38,718 nt of DNA from W589 sp964611805 (GTDB taxonomy: Bacteria; Chloroflexota; Dehalococcoidia; Dehalococcoidales; Fen-1064): the NCBI GenBank assembly GCA_964611805.1, contig CAZTBG010000013.1, forward strand, positions 1-38,718. The letters run 5' to 3'. Every line of letters starts with the position of its first letter. The stretch's first letter is position 1. The notes below the pieces were generated by a model. The model made no database searches. It was given only the letters and a program-made list of their open reading frames with translations, and had not been told where the DNA came from. This document shows positions 22,264-31,276 of this stretch, one piece after another. Made by a program: the position numbers and the translations under genes.

Positions 22264-22992
22264 TCACTGTTTCTTTTCGGATTTCGCTAGCCGCTGTTTA
22301 AAGCTCTGGTTGGCCATCTTGAAGTAGTCTTCCACGGGCATCAGGTCACGGCTAACGATATTGAGGGTCTCTTCGGAAATCCTGCCGTCCCGGCCAAGCT
22401 GGCGTCCGGCATCACGGGCAGCTTCAATGACGTCCTCTACCAGCCCGCCGATGTTTAACATCGGCTTCAATGCCGGACCGTGAGGCCGCAATAGTGCCCC
22501 CATAAACCTCATTTTTGTGTTCTTGCAGATTGCCTTTACATGCACCAGCAGCGCATCGAAGTTGTCTTTCTCCCAGAAACCGCAGTTCGATACCAGCACC
22601 ATTTTGGACGCCCGGCTCTGGCCTCGCCCCGGGTGCCGGATGTGACCGTCGCGCAGTTCAAAGAAGGGCAGGGCGAATGGGATAGTACGGTCGAGCAGGT
22701 TTTTCATCGGCCCGGTCATGCCATCGAAATAGAGCGGGGTGGCGAGCACCCAGACGTCGGCCCCGGCCAGCTTGGGGCGGAGCCACTCCATATCGTCCTT
22801 CTGGAAACATTCCCCTGGCGTCTTGAGCCAGCAGTTGAACTCGCCCTGGCAGGGCTTTATCTTGAGCTTTTTCGTGTAATAAAGCTCAACTTCTGCCCCG
22901 GCCTCCCCTATACCCTCAAGAAAGGGATTGAGGATGACGGCGGTGTTGCCCTTGTCCATGTTGGGGCTTGAGTTGATGGCGACTACTTTCAT
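22264..22992 (-). CDS. NADPH-dependent FMN reductase / iron-sulfur flavoprotein-like protein
   Basis: The 242-residue flavodoxin-fold protein begins MKVVAINSSPNMDKGNTAVIL with the FMN phosphate loop (8-17). It has PLYFDGMTGPMKNLLDR, the second flavin-binding loop. Cysteines 48, 54 and 62 (CQGEFNCWLKTPGEC) lie where archaeal and clostridial iron-sulfur flavoproteins bind a 4Fe-4S cluster, but the compact CxxCxxC spacing is not kept, so cluster binding is doubtful. It probably carries out flavin-dependent electron transfer in the cytoplasm. GGAGG lies 11 nt before the ATG. Confidence 0.85.
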   Translation of the reverse strand: MKVVAINSSPNMDKGNTAVILNPFLEGIGEAGAEVELYYTKKLKIKPCQGEFNCWLKTPGECFQKDDMEWLRPKLAGADVWVLATPLYFDGMTGPMKNLLDRTIPFALPFFELRDGHIRHPGRGQSRASKMVLVSNCGFWEKDNFDALLVHVKAICKNTKMRFMGALLRPHGPALKPMLNIGGLVEDVIEAARDAGRQLGRDGRISEETLNIVSRDLMPVEDYFKMANQSFKQRLAKSEKKQ

Positions 22993-23015
22993 GTCTGGAA
23001 TCGCCTCCCTTCACC

Positions 23016-23759
23016 TCATTCAGCAGATTTCCTTATAGATTCTACAAGGATTTCACTTCGACCACAGATTTCCTCTGCGCTCAGGCTCATCAGTTCAGAA
23101 ATATTAAGTTCATACTTCATACGGTACATCTTGTTTCCGTGATTGTTGATCCAATGGTTTGCGGAGTCATGAAGACGTAACTCACAATGAGGTTTGTCAA
23201 TTATAGCAGTACCGACTGCCGTTCCTTTAAAAGGTTTCAGTAAGCTTCTGAATTCACGTTCCCAATGCTGTATGCGTGATACTCCTACAGCCGACGGACG
23301 TGCTTCAATACTGAATCCTTTGTGCCCTGTAAAGAACACTCGGTAATCGTTTGGATTTAACGATGATAGATGTTCTTGGATTATACGTCTGGCAGTCTTG
23401 AGGGCATCGTCTATATTTGGGAAATATCCATTTTCATTGTTATGGTTGTTACTATCAATATCTATGACGAATGGGCCTGCTAATTCTTCTCCACCTACTT
23501 CAGTAGAAAAAAGAACCATACTTCGAAAGACATTGATGTTAGACGCTTTCTCTCGCCAAATGTGTAGGAAATTGATAGGATATCGCTTTCTTTTATTTGA
23601 CATACTTCCGTCAGCATTGATGCTTCGATACGTTGCTACTGAAAGAGGCTCTCGGTCAGAATTCGGTTCATCAGAGTAGGGCTCCATATGCAGCACTTCG
23701 AGCCAGGTGTATTTTGGAATCTCATCCGGAGCTAGCCACCATAGTTCAGATATTGGCAT
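23016..23759 (-). CDS. Archaeo-eukaryotic-primase-like protein coupled to recG
   Basis: The 247-residue protein shows the linear pattern of the AEP (small primase subunit) fold. NVFRSMVLF is followed by GPFVIDIDS (Asp100, Asp102: motif I hhDhD), then DYRVFFTGHKGFSIEA (142-152), which resembles the F-[FS]-x-G-x-K-G-F-H-I motif II with Ser150 where His is usual. IIDK (Asp188, candidate motif III) and ELRLHDSANHW...MKYELNISELMSLSAEEI follow. No zinc motif, helicase or PriCT domain is present. It starts 4 bp after the recG stop, so translation is probably coupled. It is AT-richer than recG, suggesting later acquisition. The function is not known; it may be inactive if motif II His is essential. 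Confidence 0.6.
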   Translation of the reverse strand: MPISELWWLAPDEIPKYTWLEVLHMEPYSDEPNSDREPLSVATYRSINADGSMSNKRKRYPINFLHIWREKASNINVFRSMVLFSTEVGGEELAGPFVIDIDSNNHNNENGYFPNIDDALKTARRIIQEHLSSLNPNDYRVFFTGHKGFSIEARPSAVGVSRIQHWEREFRSLLKPFKGTAVGTAIIDKPHCELRLHDSANHWINNHGNKMYRMKYELNISELMSLSAEEICGRSEILVESIRKSAE

Positions 23760-23762
23760 CCC

Positions 23763-26210
23763 CTAACTCCACTCTCCGGCTTCGGTTGTCCACACGCGTG
23801 CCATCTCTTTGACCAGGGGGGTGTGCTCCGGTTTCTCCAGGGCTTTGTCTTCCTCGAAGAGTCGCAGCGCTTCGGTGCGGGCCATTTCCAGCAGGGGCAC
23901 ATCGGAGAGTTTGGCCATGCGCAGGTCGGGCAGGCCGCTCTGCCTCGTGCCGAAGAACTCCCCCGGCCCACGCAGCTTTAAATCTTCCTCGGCCAGCTTG
24001 AAGCCGTCCTGGGTGTTCTCGATAATGTCGAGTCGCATCCGGGCGACCTCGGACGGCTCCTGTGCCATGAGCATGCAATAGCTCTGCTCCGTACCCCGCC
24101 CCACCCGGCCGCGGAACTGGTGCAGCTGGGAAAGCCCGAAGCGGTCGGCGCTCTCCACCATCATCACGGTGGCATTAGGCACGTCGATGCCGACCTCCAC
24201 CACAGCCGTGGAGACCAGAATATCCAGCTCACCGTTGTAGAAGCGGCGCATCACTTTTTCTTTATCTGCCGCCGAGAGACGACCGTGCAGCAGGCCCAGC
24301 TTGAGGTCGGGGAAGACCTCGCGGGAGAGGCGTTCGTGTTCAATCGTGGCGGCTCTTGCCTGGACTGCCTCCGATTCTTCAATAAGCGGGCAGATGATAA
24401 AGGCCTGGCGTCCGGAAGCTATCTCGCGGCGGAGGAAGGCATAGGCACTCTCTCGCTGCGATGGCTTGAGCCACTTCGTTTTAATTTCCTGTCGGCCCGG
24501 CGGCAGCTCATCGATGACCGATAAGTCCAGGTCGCCGTAGAGGGTCAGGGCTAGGGTTCGGGGGATGGGGGTGGCTGTCATTACGAGCACATGGGGGTTA
24601 AAGCCTTTCTGGCGCAGGGTGGAGCGCTGGGCAACACCGAAGCGGTGCTGTTCATCGATTACGGCCAGCCCCAGACACTTGAACTCTACTTCTTTCTGGA
24701 TAAGGGCATGGGTGCCGATAACGATGTCGATGTCACCATCCTGAATTTGCCGGTGGAGTTCCCGTTTCCGGGCTGACGGAGTAGTACCCATCAAGAGGGC
24801 AACCGTGATTGGCCGGGGCAGGATTCCGGAGTAGGTGTGTGCATGGTTGTCCTGTTTCTCGGCCTGTCCGGCTGCCGACAGTAACTGGCAGATGGTGTTG
24901 AAGTGCTGCTCCGCCAGTATTTCGGTGGGTGCCATCAACGCTCCCTGGCAGCCATTGGCGGCGGCCATGAGCAGACCGGCGGTGGCCACTACTGTCTTGC
25001 CACTACCGACCTCTCCCTGGAGTAGCCGCGACATAGGCTTTGTTTTTTCGAGGTCGGCTAACAGCTCCTTGAGCACCCTGTTCTGAGCAGCCGTTAGCTG
25101 GAAGGGTAGTGACTTGATGAATAAGTCGAGCGCATCAGTCTTGATGCTCAGGGGATTTGCCGCCTGGCCCTCCTGCCATTCCCGTTTCTTGCTCAGGACG
25201 CCAAGCTGGAGCAGGAATAGCTCGTCAAAGGCCAGCCGCACCCGGGCACGGTCTTTCAGGACTTCGTCGTCGGGGTAGTGTGCGTGGTAAATGGCCTGGG
25301 GCAGCTCTAATAAGTCACGGCGTTGTTTTATCTCCCCGGGAAGGAAGTCCGGCACCTGCGAGGCCCACTGGTCGATGACCTGCTTCATCAGCTTCCTTAC
25401 CTGCCGGGGGCGCAGCCCCTGTGTTAGTGGATAGACTGGAACAAGACGCCCGGTGTGGACCAGGTCTGTCTCCTGCGCCGGTTCCCATTCCGGGGACTCA
25501 AAGACATAGCGCCCCTGAAAGAGCCTTACCCGGCCACTGAGGACTATTCTGGTATTGGTAGAGAGCTGCCGGACGAGGTAGGGATTATTAAACCAGACTG
25601 CCCTTACATTACCTGTCTCATCACCGACGATAGCCTCGGTGCTGCGCCGTCCACCCGGTCTCGTCTCGGTTGCCTGCCATACGTTGGCGATGATGGTCTC
25701 TTCCTCGCCTTCGGTAAGCTGGGAGACGGTCTTTATCCGGCTGTAGTCAAGATGGCGGTGCGGGAAGAAATAGAGCAGGTCACGGACCGTCCTGACACCC
25801 AGCTTTTCGAACCTGGTGGCGGTACTGGCACTGATTCCTTTGATAACCGTTATTGGTGAGTCGAGGGAACCAATGACAGGGCCGGGTTGTCTGGCCCTTG
25901 GTGCCGGCTTGCTGGTTCGTGGGGTTGACTTTGGCCCGAGCTTCTTTTCTACCCCTGCCTGCAGGTCATCCAGGAAGCTGAGTATCGCCTTTGCCCACTG
26001 CTGGCGTTGCTCTCTGGTCAGCGATGCATAGTCGGGATTTGTCAGACCAAGCTTGCGAAAGCGGCTGAGCAAGCGGCGGTTGCTGAGCGATGCCATTGCC
26101 GGGCCGTTCCAGTTCCGGAGGAACCTGTCCAGGCCTCCGATTACGGCTGTATCTGTATAGCCCTTGCTGTGTTCGAGTTCGAGTATTTTGCGCAGAGGAC
26201 CGAAATCCAT
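23763..26210 (-). CDS. recG: ATP-dependent DNA helicase RecG with an N-terminal extension
   Basis: The 815-residue protein is the branch-migration helicase that remodels stalled replication forks. Residues 1-115 form an extra N-terminal region with a helical part (LRNWNGPAMASLSNRRLLSRFRK) and a Lys/Pro/Arg-rich linker, absent from classical ~690-residue RecG. Then come the wedge OB domain (ITVIKGISASTATRFEKLGVRTVRDLLYFFPHRH), the Walker A LLQGEVGSGKTVVA (399-406 core), DEQHRFGV, TATPIPRT, and the SF2 C-terminal motifs ending in QFRGRVGRG and a RecG wedge tail. AAGG lies 8 nt before the ATG. It is followed by the primase-like gene. Confidence 0.96.
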   Translation of the reverse strand: MDFGPLRKILELEHSKGYTDTAVIGGLDRFLRNWNGPAMASLSNRRLLSRFRKLGLTNPDYASLTREQRQQWAKAILSFLDDLQAGVEKKLGPKSTPRTSKPAPRARQPGPVIGSLDSPITVIKGISASTATRFEKLGVRTVRDLLYFFPHRHLDYSRIKTVSQLTEGEEETIIANVWQATETRPGGRRSTEAIVGDETGNVRAVWFNNPYLVRQLSTNTRIVLSGRVRLFQGRYVFESPEWEPAQETDLVHTGRLVPVYPLTQGLRPRQVRKLMKQVIDQWASQVPDFLPGEIKQRRDLLELPQAIYHAHYPDDEVLKDRARVRLAFDELFLLQLGVLSKKREWQEGQAANPLSIKTDALDLFIKSLPFQLTAAQNRVLKELLADLEKTKPMSRLLQGEVGSGKTVVATAGLLMAAANGCQGALMAPTEILAEQHFNTICQLLSAAGQAEKQDNHAHTYSGILPRPITVALLMGTTPSARKRELHRQIQDGDIDIVIGTHALIQKEVEFKCLGLAVIDEQHRFGVAQRSTLRQKGFNPHVLVMTATPIPRTLALTLYGDLDLSVIDELPPGRQEIKTKWLKPSQRESAYAFLRREIASGRQAFIICPLIEESEAVQARAATIEHERLSREVFPDLKLGLLHGRLSAADKEKVMRRFYNGELDILVSTAVVEVGIDVPNATVMMVESADRFGLSQLHQFRGRVGRGTEQSYCMLMAQEPSEVARMRLDIIENTQDGFKLAEEDLKLRGPGEFFGTRQSGLPDLRMAKLSDVPLLEMARTEALRLFEEDKALEKPEHTPLVKEMARVWTTEAGEWS

Positions 26211-26363
26211 TGACAGAACCTTGCCTTAATCGCTGATACGGTCGCTAACGGAGTGAGGTACGGTGTCCAGGTATGAGTAAGAAGGGCACAATCCCCGGAA
26301 AAGGGGCCACCTATGGCGGTCAGCCAGTGTTGCTATAGCAACGACCTTCAGCGGCATTGAGTC

Positions 26364-27203
26364 CTACGTGCCCTCGAGGACAGTTGCTGCAATTGCATTA
26401 GGACCGGCATGCACCCCCAGCACCGGACTGACGATTGAGCGTACAATAGGTTTGTCAGGAAAGGAAGCGCTCAGACGGTCTACCAGCCTTTCGGCTGCCT
26501 CGGGCTGGGTACTGTGCTCAACGGCTAACGCTTCAATATGTTGGAAGCTGGTAACGAAATTGTACAGGTACTCGATTCCGGCCGCCTGTGACCGCACCCT
26601 GGTCACCGGGGAGATTTCCCCTTCTTTGATGGTAAGTATCGGCTTGACTGATAGCATCGCGCCCAGCATTCCCTGGGCCTTGCCAATACGTCCGCCTTTG
26701 GCCAGGTACTTAAGAGTATCGAAATATACGATGAAATGTGTCCTAGGTAGGGCCTGGTGCACAAAGTGAACCAGCTCGTCCAGCTTCATCCCTTCTTGGG
26801 CTGCTCTGGCGGCGGCGAGGACTACCAGTCCCAGTCCCATAGCTACTGTCTCTGAGTCAATCACTTCCACACGGCATTGTTTCTCCATCATCTCAATAGC
26901 GCCCATTGCAGACTGATAGGTGCCACTGAGTTTTGAAGACAGGGTGATTACCAGGATTTCATCGGTCTCTTCAGCCAGCCTGTTATAGACGTCGGCGAAG
27001 GCCTGGGGGGTAGGCTGGGTGGTTGAAGGTAAGATATTCTGGGTGGTCAACCGGCGATAGAACTCTTCTGTAGTGATGGTAACCCGGTCGATGTAAGTCT
27101 CGCGGCCGAACAGCACCGTAAGCGGTACAATTGTGATGTCCACGCCCCCAGAGTTTTCATCAGTTATATCTGACAAGCTGTCGGTGACAATCCTGACTGT
27201 CAT
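26364..27203 (-). CDS. DegV family fatty-acid-binding protein (FakB-type)
   Basis: The 279-residue protein has the DegV fold: VRIVTDSLSDITDE at the start, the lipid-pocket motif NILPSTTQPTPQAF, ITLSSKLSGTYQSA, and the later LKYLAKGGRIGKAQ. DegV proteins bind a fatty acid and, as FakB, present it to the kinase FakA. The kinase gene lies immediately upstream (15 bp), which makes the FakB role likely. GGAGG precedes the ATG. No extra promoter is seen, so the pair should be one transcript. Confidence 0.92.
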   Translation of the reverse strand: MTVRIVTDSLSDITDENSGGVDITIVPLTVLFGRETYIDRVTITTEEFYRRLTTQNILPSTTQPTPQAFADVYNRLAEETDEILVITLSSKLSGTYQSAMGAIEMMEKQCRVEVIDSETVAMGLGLVVLAAARAAQEGMKLDELVHFVHQALPRTHFIVYFDTLKYLAKGGRIGKAQGMLGAMLSVKPILTIKEGEISPVTRVRSQAAGIEYLYNFVTSFQHIEALAVEHSTQPEAAERLVDRLSASFPDKPIVRSIVSPVLGVHAGPNAIAATVLEGT

Positions 27204-27218
27204 CGCTAGAGTCCTCCC

Positions 27219-28853
27219 TCATTCTACGGAAACAATATAGTGATAGTGAGGCTGGTCGCCTCGGATCACCTCAACCTGAAGCTGAGGGTGCTGCTCGCGG
27301 ATGGCGATGCTGGCCTGCTCGGCCTCTGTCTGTTCAGTGTCGGTGCCAAAGTATATCGTGACTATTTCTTTATTATCTAAGTCCAGTTTGGCCAGGGTAT
27401 CACAGAGGACACTATTAGTATCGTCTCCCACTGTCACCAGTTCGCCATCAAGGAGGCCGATGGCCTGTTTACGTTTGATTTTCATGCCGTTTATCTTGGT
27501 GGAACGTACCGCTCGGGTAATCTCTACTGACCTGACAGCCGGCATTGCCTGTCTCATCAGCCGGGCGTTTGTCGTGAGGTCAGCCTCAAAGTCGAAGGCC
27601 AGGAGAGCAGCTACCCCCTGTGGTATTGTTTCTGTGGCTACAATCTCAATATCTTTATTCGTTAAGGATGTGACCTGCTCGGCTGTAAGGACAATGTTCT
27701 TATTGTTGGGCAGGACGATAACCTTGTCGGATACGGTGGATTCGATAGCGTGCAGTATGTCCTTGGTACTGGGGTTCATCGTCTGCCCACCGGGAACAAT
27801 GGCAGTCACACCTAGACTGGAGAAAACCTCGGCGAGTCCGTTTCCGGAGACCACGGCAACGATAGCTATATCAACCGCTGGGGCCTTGTCTTTCTGCATC
27901 TCGAGAAAATCGCGGTGTTGCTCGTCCATGTTGCGGATTGAAATCTGGTGCATGGTGCCCAGGGAGGCGGCATAGTGGATGATGTCACCCGGGTCCAGGG
28001 TGTGGATATGAATGCGGACGGTTGTGTCGTCACCGACCACAATCAAGGATTCCCCTTTCTTCTCCAGCTTCGTTCTGACCTTGTCTGGCTTAAGCTTCTG
28101 TCCTTTAAGCATGAACTCGGTACAGTAGCCGAAGGGCACTTCATCGGCGGCAATCATTTCTGAGGGTCTGGCTGTCATAGGTACACTGCTGGCAACCATC
28201 TGGGGCTTGCGAAATTGTATTTGTTCTGCCTCTCCTCGTAGATAATGGAGGGCACCCTCAAGGAGGGTATAGAGGCCCTGACCGCCGGCATCTACCACCC
28301 CGGACTCTTTCAGAATCGGTAGCAATGCCGGGGTATTGGCTACTGACTCGTTGGCGGCATTAACAGCCGCCTCCATTACGGATATCAGGCTGGTTTCCCC
28401 TTCACTTACCAGCTTCTGGGCGGCTGAGGCAGCATCCTTTATTACGGTCAGGATTGTCCCTTCTACCGGGTTACTCAGCCCTTTGTAGGCCATCCGCGAT
28501 GCTTCCTCTAAGGCACTAGCAAAATCGGCCCCGGTCAACGATTCCTTACCAGCCATATCCTGTGCTAAGCCTCTCAGTATCTGCGAGAGTATTACACCGC
28601 TGTTGCCCCGAGCTCCCATCAAAGCCCCTTTGCCGATAGCCTGTGCTATTGCTGAGGTGCTGTTGTCAGGGGCACGGTAGGCCTCCTCCATGCAGGAGTG
28701 CATCGTCAGCAGCATATTGGTTCCAGTATCGCCATCGGGTACGGGAAAGACATTTAGAGCATCAATATCCGAAGCACTTTTCTCGAGCCAGGCAGTAGCA
28801 CAAGCAAACATCTCACGGAAATCCTGCCCCGTGATAACTTCGTTTTGCTTCAT
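27219..28853 (-). CDS. fakA: Fatty acid kinase FakA (DAK/YloV family)
   Basis: The 544-residue protein has an N-terminal DhaL-type kinase domain with the Mg-ATP-binding NVFPVPDGDTGTNM (40-46 core) and GALMGARGNSGVILSQILRG, a middle domain, and a C-terminal DegV-like domain (VRTKLEKKGESLIVVGDD, VRIHIHT, AIVAVVSGNGLAEVF). With FakB it phosphorylates fatty acids for incorporation into phospholipid. The frame is open 14 codons further, but AAGGA lies 8-9 nt before the ATG at 28853, which starts the family N-terminus. It is divergent from rpmB, as yloUV is in Bacillus. Confidence 0.93.
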   Translation of the reverse strand: MKQNEVITGQDFREMFACATAWLEKSASDIDALNVFPVPDGDTGTNMLLTMHSCMEEAYRAPDNSTSAIAQAIGKGALMGARGNSGVILSQILRGLAQDMAGKESLTGADFASALEEASRMAYKGLSNPVEGTILTVIKDAASAAQKLVSEGETSLISVMEAAVNAANESVANTPALLPILKESGVVDAGGQGLYTLLEGALHYLRGEAEQIQFRKPQMVASSVPMTARPSEMIAADEVPFGYCTEFMLKGQKLKPDKVRTKLEKKGESLIVVGDDTTVRIHIHTLDPGDIIHYAASLGTMHQISIRNMDEQHRDFLEMQKDKAPAVDIAIVAVVSGNGLAEVFSSLGVTAIVPGGQTMNPSTKDILHAIESTVSDKVIVLPNNKNIVLTAEQVTSLTNKDIEIVATETIPQGVAALLAFDFEADLTTNARLMRQAMPAVRSVEITRAVRSTKINGMKIKRKQAIGLLDGELVTVGDDTNSVLCDTLAKLDLDNKEIVTIYFGTDTEQTEAEQASIAIREQHPQLQVEVIRGDQPHYHYIVSVE

Positions 28854-28961
28854 ACTGTTATATCCTTTTAGATTCGCTATGGGCTGCTCAGGCAACCTCT
28901 GATGAGCTTACAAAGAAGATTCACTTGCTGCTTACATGTGATTGCTATTGCAGCCTCACGT

Positions 28962-28990
28962 TTGTCAAGTTCATTTTACTATGATAAGAT
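28962..28990 (+). promoter_or_regulatory. Promoter of rpmB
   Basis: TTGTCA (28962-28967) and TAAGAT (28985-28990) are 17 bp apart, followed by AT-rich DNA. The leader to the TTG start is about 45 nt. Confidence 0.65.
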
Positions 28991-29041
28991 AGTATACAAT
29001 AAAATACTGCAATCTCGCCTGCTAGTCAAGGAGACATAGTA

Positions 29042-29245
29042 TTGAAGTGTGATTTGTGTGATAAAACACCCCAGTTCGGCCACAATGTTAGTCATTCCAA
29101 GCATAGCACCAAGCGGCAGTGGCTGCCGAACATCCACCCGGTCACTATAGTAGTTGATGGAAAGAAAAAACGGCTAAACCTCTGCACGAGGTGCCTGCGT
29201 ACTCAGAACAAAGTGGCCAAAATGCAGACCTCTACCTCAGGCTAG
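29042..29245 (+). CDS. rpmB: Large-subunit ribosomal protein L28 (zinc-binding type), TTG start
   Basis: The 67-residue protein begins MKCDLCDKTPQFGHNVSHS, the canonical L28 N-terminus, and keeps the zinc cysteines (3, 6, 48, 51). RQWLPNIHPV and LNLCTRCLRT are typical. The start is TTG, 8 nt after AAGGAG, with no ATG in a plausible place. The last 14 bp overlap the end of rpe, which converges from the other strand. Confidence 0.96.
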   Translation: MKCDLCDKTPQFGHNVSHSKHSTKRQWLPNIHPVTIVVDGKKKRLNLCTRCLRTQNKVAKMQTSTSG

Positions 29246-29900
29246 CTCGTATCTTCTCCAGTGCCTCCTTTACAGATAGTTCCGTAGCGAATACGGCTGC
29301 GCCGGATACTAATACCCTTGCTCCGGCCTCCGCTACTCTGGCGGCATTGTCAGCATTGATACCACCATCTACTTCCAGCTCAGCGACCAGCCCACGCCTG
29401 TCCAGCTCGGTGCGTACTCGTTTTATCTTGTCGCACATTGATTCGATGAATTTCTGCCCACCGAAGCCAGGATTGACCGTCATCACCATTACCAGGTCAA
29501 CCTCCGAAAGGATTTCTTCGAGCACGGTGATTGGTGTACCCGGGTTGAGGGCGACTCCTGCCTTTATACCCAGGTTTTTGATGTACTGTACTGTCCGGTG
29601 AATGTGGGTACAGGCCTCTGGATGGACGGTGATGATGTCTGACCCGGCCTGAGCAAACTGGTCAAGCTGATGCTCCGGTGCTTCGACCATGAGGTGAACA
29701 TCCAGGGGCAGGTCAGTCCAGGAACGGAGTGCTGCTACTGTCTGCGCCCCGATGGTTATCGGTGGCACGTAACGCCCGTCCATCACGTCCACATGAATGT
29801 AGTCGGCGCCAGCGTTGGTCGCTTCTACGACGGCGTCGCCGAGACGGGAATAATCGGCTGAAAGGATAGACGGGGCAATCTTGACCAGGTCACTTTTCAT
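29232..29900 (-). CDS. rpe: Ribulose-phosphate 3-epimerase
   Basis: The 222-residue (beta/alpha)8 enzyme interconverts ribulose-5-phosphate and xylulose-5-phosphate in the pentose phosphate pathway. KIAPSILSADYSRLGDAV, HVDVMDGRYVPPITIG (metal His/Asp), DVHLMVEAPE, MTVNPGFGGQKFIE and LEVDGGINADNAARV are all present. The ATG overlaps the stop of argH by 4 bp (ATGA), so it is the last gene of the arginine operon in this genome. It also stays next to rpmB, as in Bacillus. Confidence 0.97.
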   Translation of the reverse strand: MKSDLVKIAPSILSADYSRLGDAVVEATNAGADYIHVDVMDGRYVPPITIGAQTVAALRSWTDLPLDVHLMVEAPEHQLDQFAQAGSDIITVHPEACTHIHRTVQYIKNLGIKAGVALNPGTPITVLEEILSEVDLVMVMTVNPGFGGQKFIESMCDKIKRVRTELDRRGLVAELEVDGGINADNAARVAEAGARVLVSGAAVFATELSVKEALEKIRASLR

Positions 29901-31276
29901 GTCGAGCTCTCCTCAAGCGCTTTTCGAGCGTCGGCCAGGGCCTGCGCTACCCGCTTTGGAGCAGTGCCGCCGATGTTGTCCCTGGCGGCCAGTGATGACT
30001 CTACGGTGATTGAATAAACATCCTCGCCAAAGCGGGGAGAGAACTGTTTGTATGCTTCGAGACTGAGCATGTCAAGGGTCTTATTCTGGCTGACCGCATA
30101 GCCTATCAGCCGGGCGACAATATCGTGGGCGGTGCGGAAGGGCTCTCCTTTTTTCACCAGGTAGTCGGCCAGGTCGGTTGCCAGTAGATAGCCTCGCTGT
30201 ACGGCCTGCGTTGTATTATCTGCCTTGATATGAAGCGTAGTCACCATGCCAGCCATTACTTCTAGCGTCGCCAGCAATGTATCTACGGTATCAAAGAAGC
30301 CCTCTTTGTCCTCCTGCAAGTCCCGGTTGTAGGCCAGGGGCAGGCCCTTCATGGTCGTCAGTAATGCCATGAGGTTGCCGTAGACCCGTCCTGTCTTGCT
30401 CCGCGCAAGCTCGGCGATATCCGGGTTTTTCTTCTGGGGCATGATGCTCGAACCGGTGGCGTAGGCGTCGTCGAGCTCGATGAAGTTAAACTCCGCTGAG
30501 GACCACAGGATAATCTCCTCGGACAGGCGGGAGAGGTGCATCATGCAGAGACTGGCAGCGGCCTCATACTCTATCACGAAGTCGCGGTCGGACACGGCAT
30601 CAATGCTGTTCTGGCTTATGCGGTCAAAGCCAAGCTCCTGGGCAATGAATTCACGGTCGATATTATAGGCAACACCGGCCAGTGCCCCGCTGCCGAGGGG
30701 CAGGACATCGGTCCGCTCGCGGCAGCACCCGAACCGGTCGGCGTCCCGCCGGAGCATCTCGAAGTAGGCCAGCAGATGATGGGCCAGCAGCACCGGCTGC
30801 GCCCGCTGCAGGTGTGTGTAACCGGGGATGATGGCGTCCTTGTTGGCTTCCCCCAGGTTAATGAGTGCCTTCTGCAGTTGCCGGATGCCCGCAATCGACT
30901 GAGCGATTGCATCCCGTGTGAACAGCCGCATATCCAGGGCTATCTGGTCGTTCCTGGAGCGGGCGGTGTGAAGCTTGCCACCGACCTCACCGACTTTCTC
31001 GATGAGACGGGCCTCAATGTTCATGTGGATGTCTTCAAGCTCCGGCTTGAACTCGAATTTGTCCTGCTCTATCTCTTCCTTGATAGAGTTCAGACCCCCG
31101 ATGATGGTTTGGGCTTCTTGCTCCGAGATGATGCCCTGCTTTGCCAGCATCTGTGCGTGGGCGACGCTACCGGCGATGTCATAAGGATAAAGGCGCTTGT
31201 CGAACTGCACAGAGGCAGTGTAGGCTTCTGCCAGCTTATCGGCGTCCTTTTTAAAGCGGCCGCGTATCTGACTCAT
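29897..31276 (-). CDS. argH: Argininosuccinate lyase
   Basis: The 459-residue enzyme of the fumarase/aspartase superfamily splits argininosuccinate into arginine and fumarate, the last step of arginine synthesis. The order is TARSRNDQIALDMRLF, GYTHLQRAQPVLLAHH, the flexible signature loop GSSIMPQKKNPDIAEL with the catalytic Ser, and ATDLADYLVKKG. Its ATG overlaps the argG stop by 4 bp (ATGA) and its own stop overlaps rpe in the same way, so translation is probably coupled along the operon. Confidence 0.97.
   Translation of the reverse strand: MSQIRGRFKKDADKLAEAYTASVQFDKRLYPYDIAGSVAHAQMLAKQGIISEQEAQTIIGGLNSIKEEIEQDKFEFKPELEDIHMNIEARLIEKVGEVGGKLHTARSRNDQIALDMRLFTRDAIAQSIAGIRQLQKALINLGEANKDAIIPGYTHLQRAQPVLLAHHLLAYFEMLRRDADRFGCCRERTDVLPLGSGALAGVAYNIDREFIAQELGFDRISQNSIDAVSDRDFVIEYEAAASLCMMHLSRLSEEIILWSSAEFNFIELDDAYATGSSIMPQKKNPDIAELARSKTGRVYGNLMALLTTMKGLPLAYNRDLQEDKEGFFDTVDTLLATLEVMAGMVTTLHIKADNTTQAVQRGYLLATDLADYLVKKGEPFRTAHDIVARLIGYAVSQNKTLDMLSLEAYKQFSPRFGEDVYSITVESSLAARDNIGGTAPKRVAQALADARKALEESST

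Noticed and set aside
26329..26342. Perfect palindrome GTTGCTATAGCAAC between recG and the DegV gene
   Set aside because: It has no loop or T-run to be a terminator and no second copy or promoter was seen; it may be chance or a protein site that cannot be assigned.
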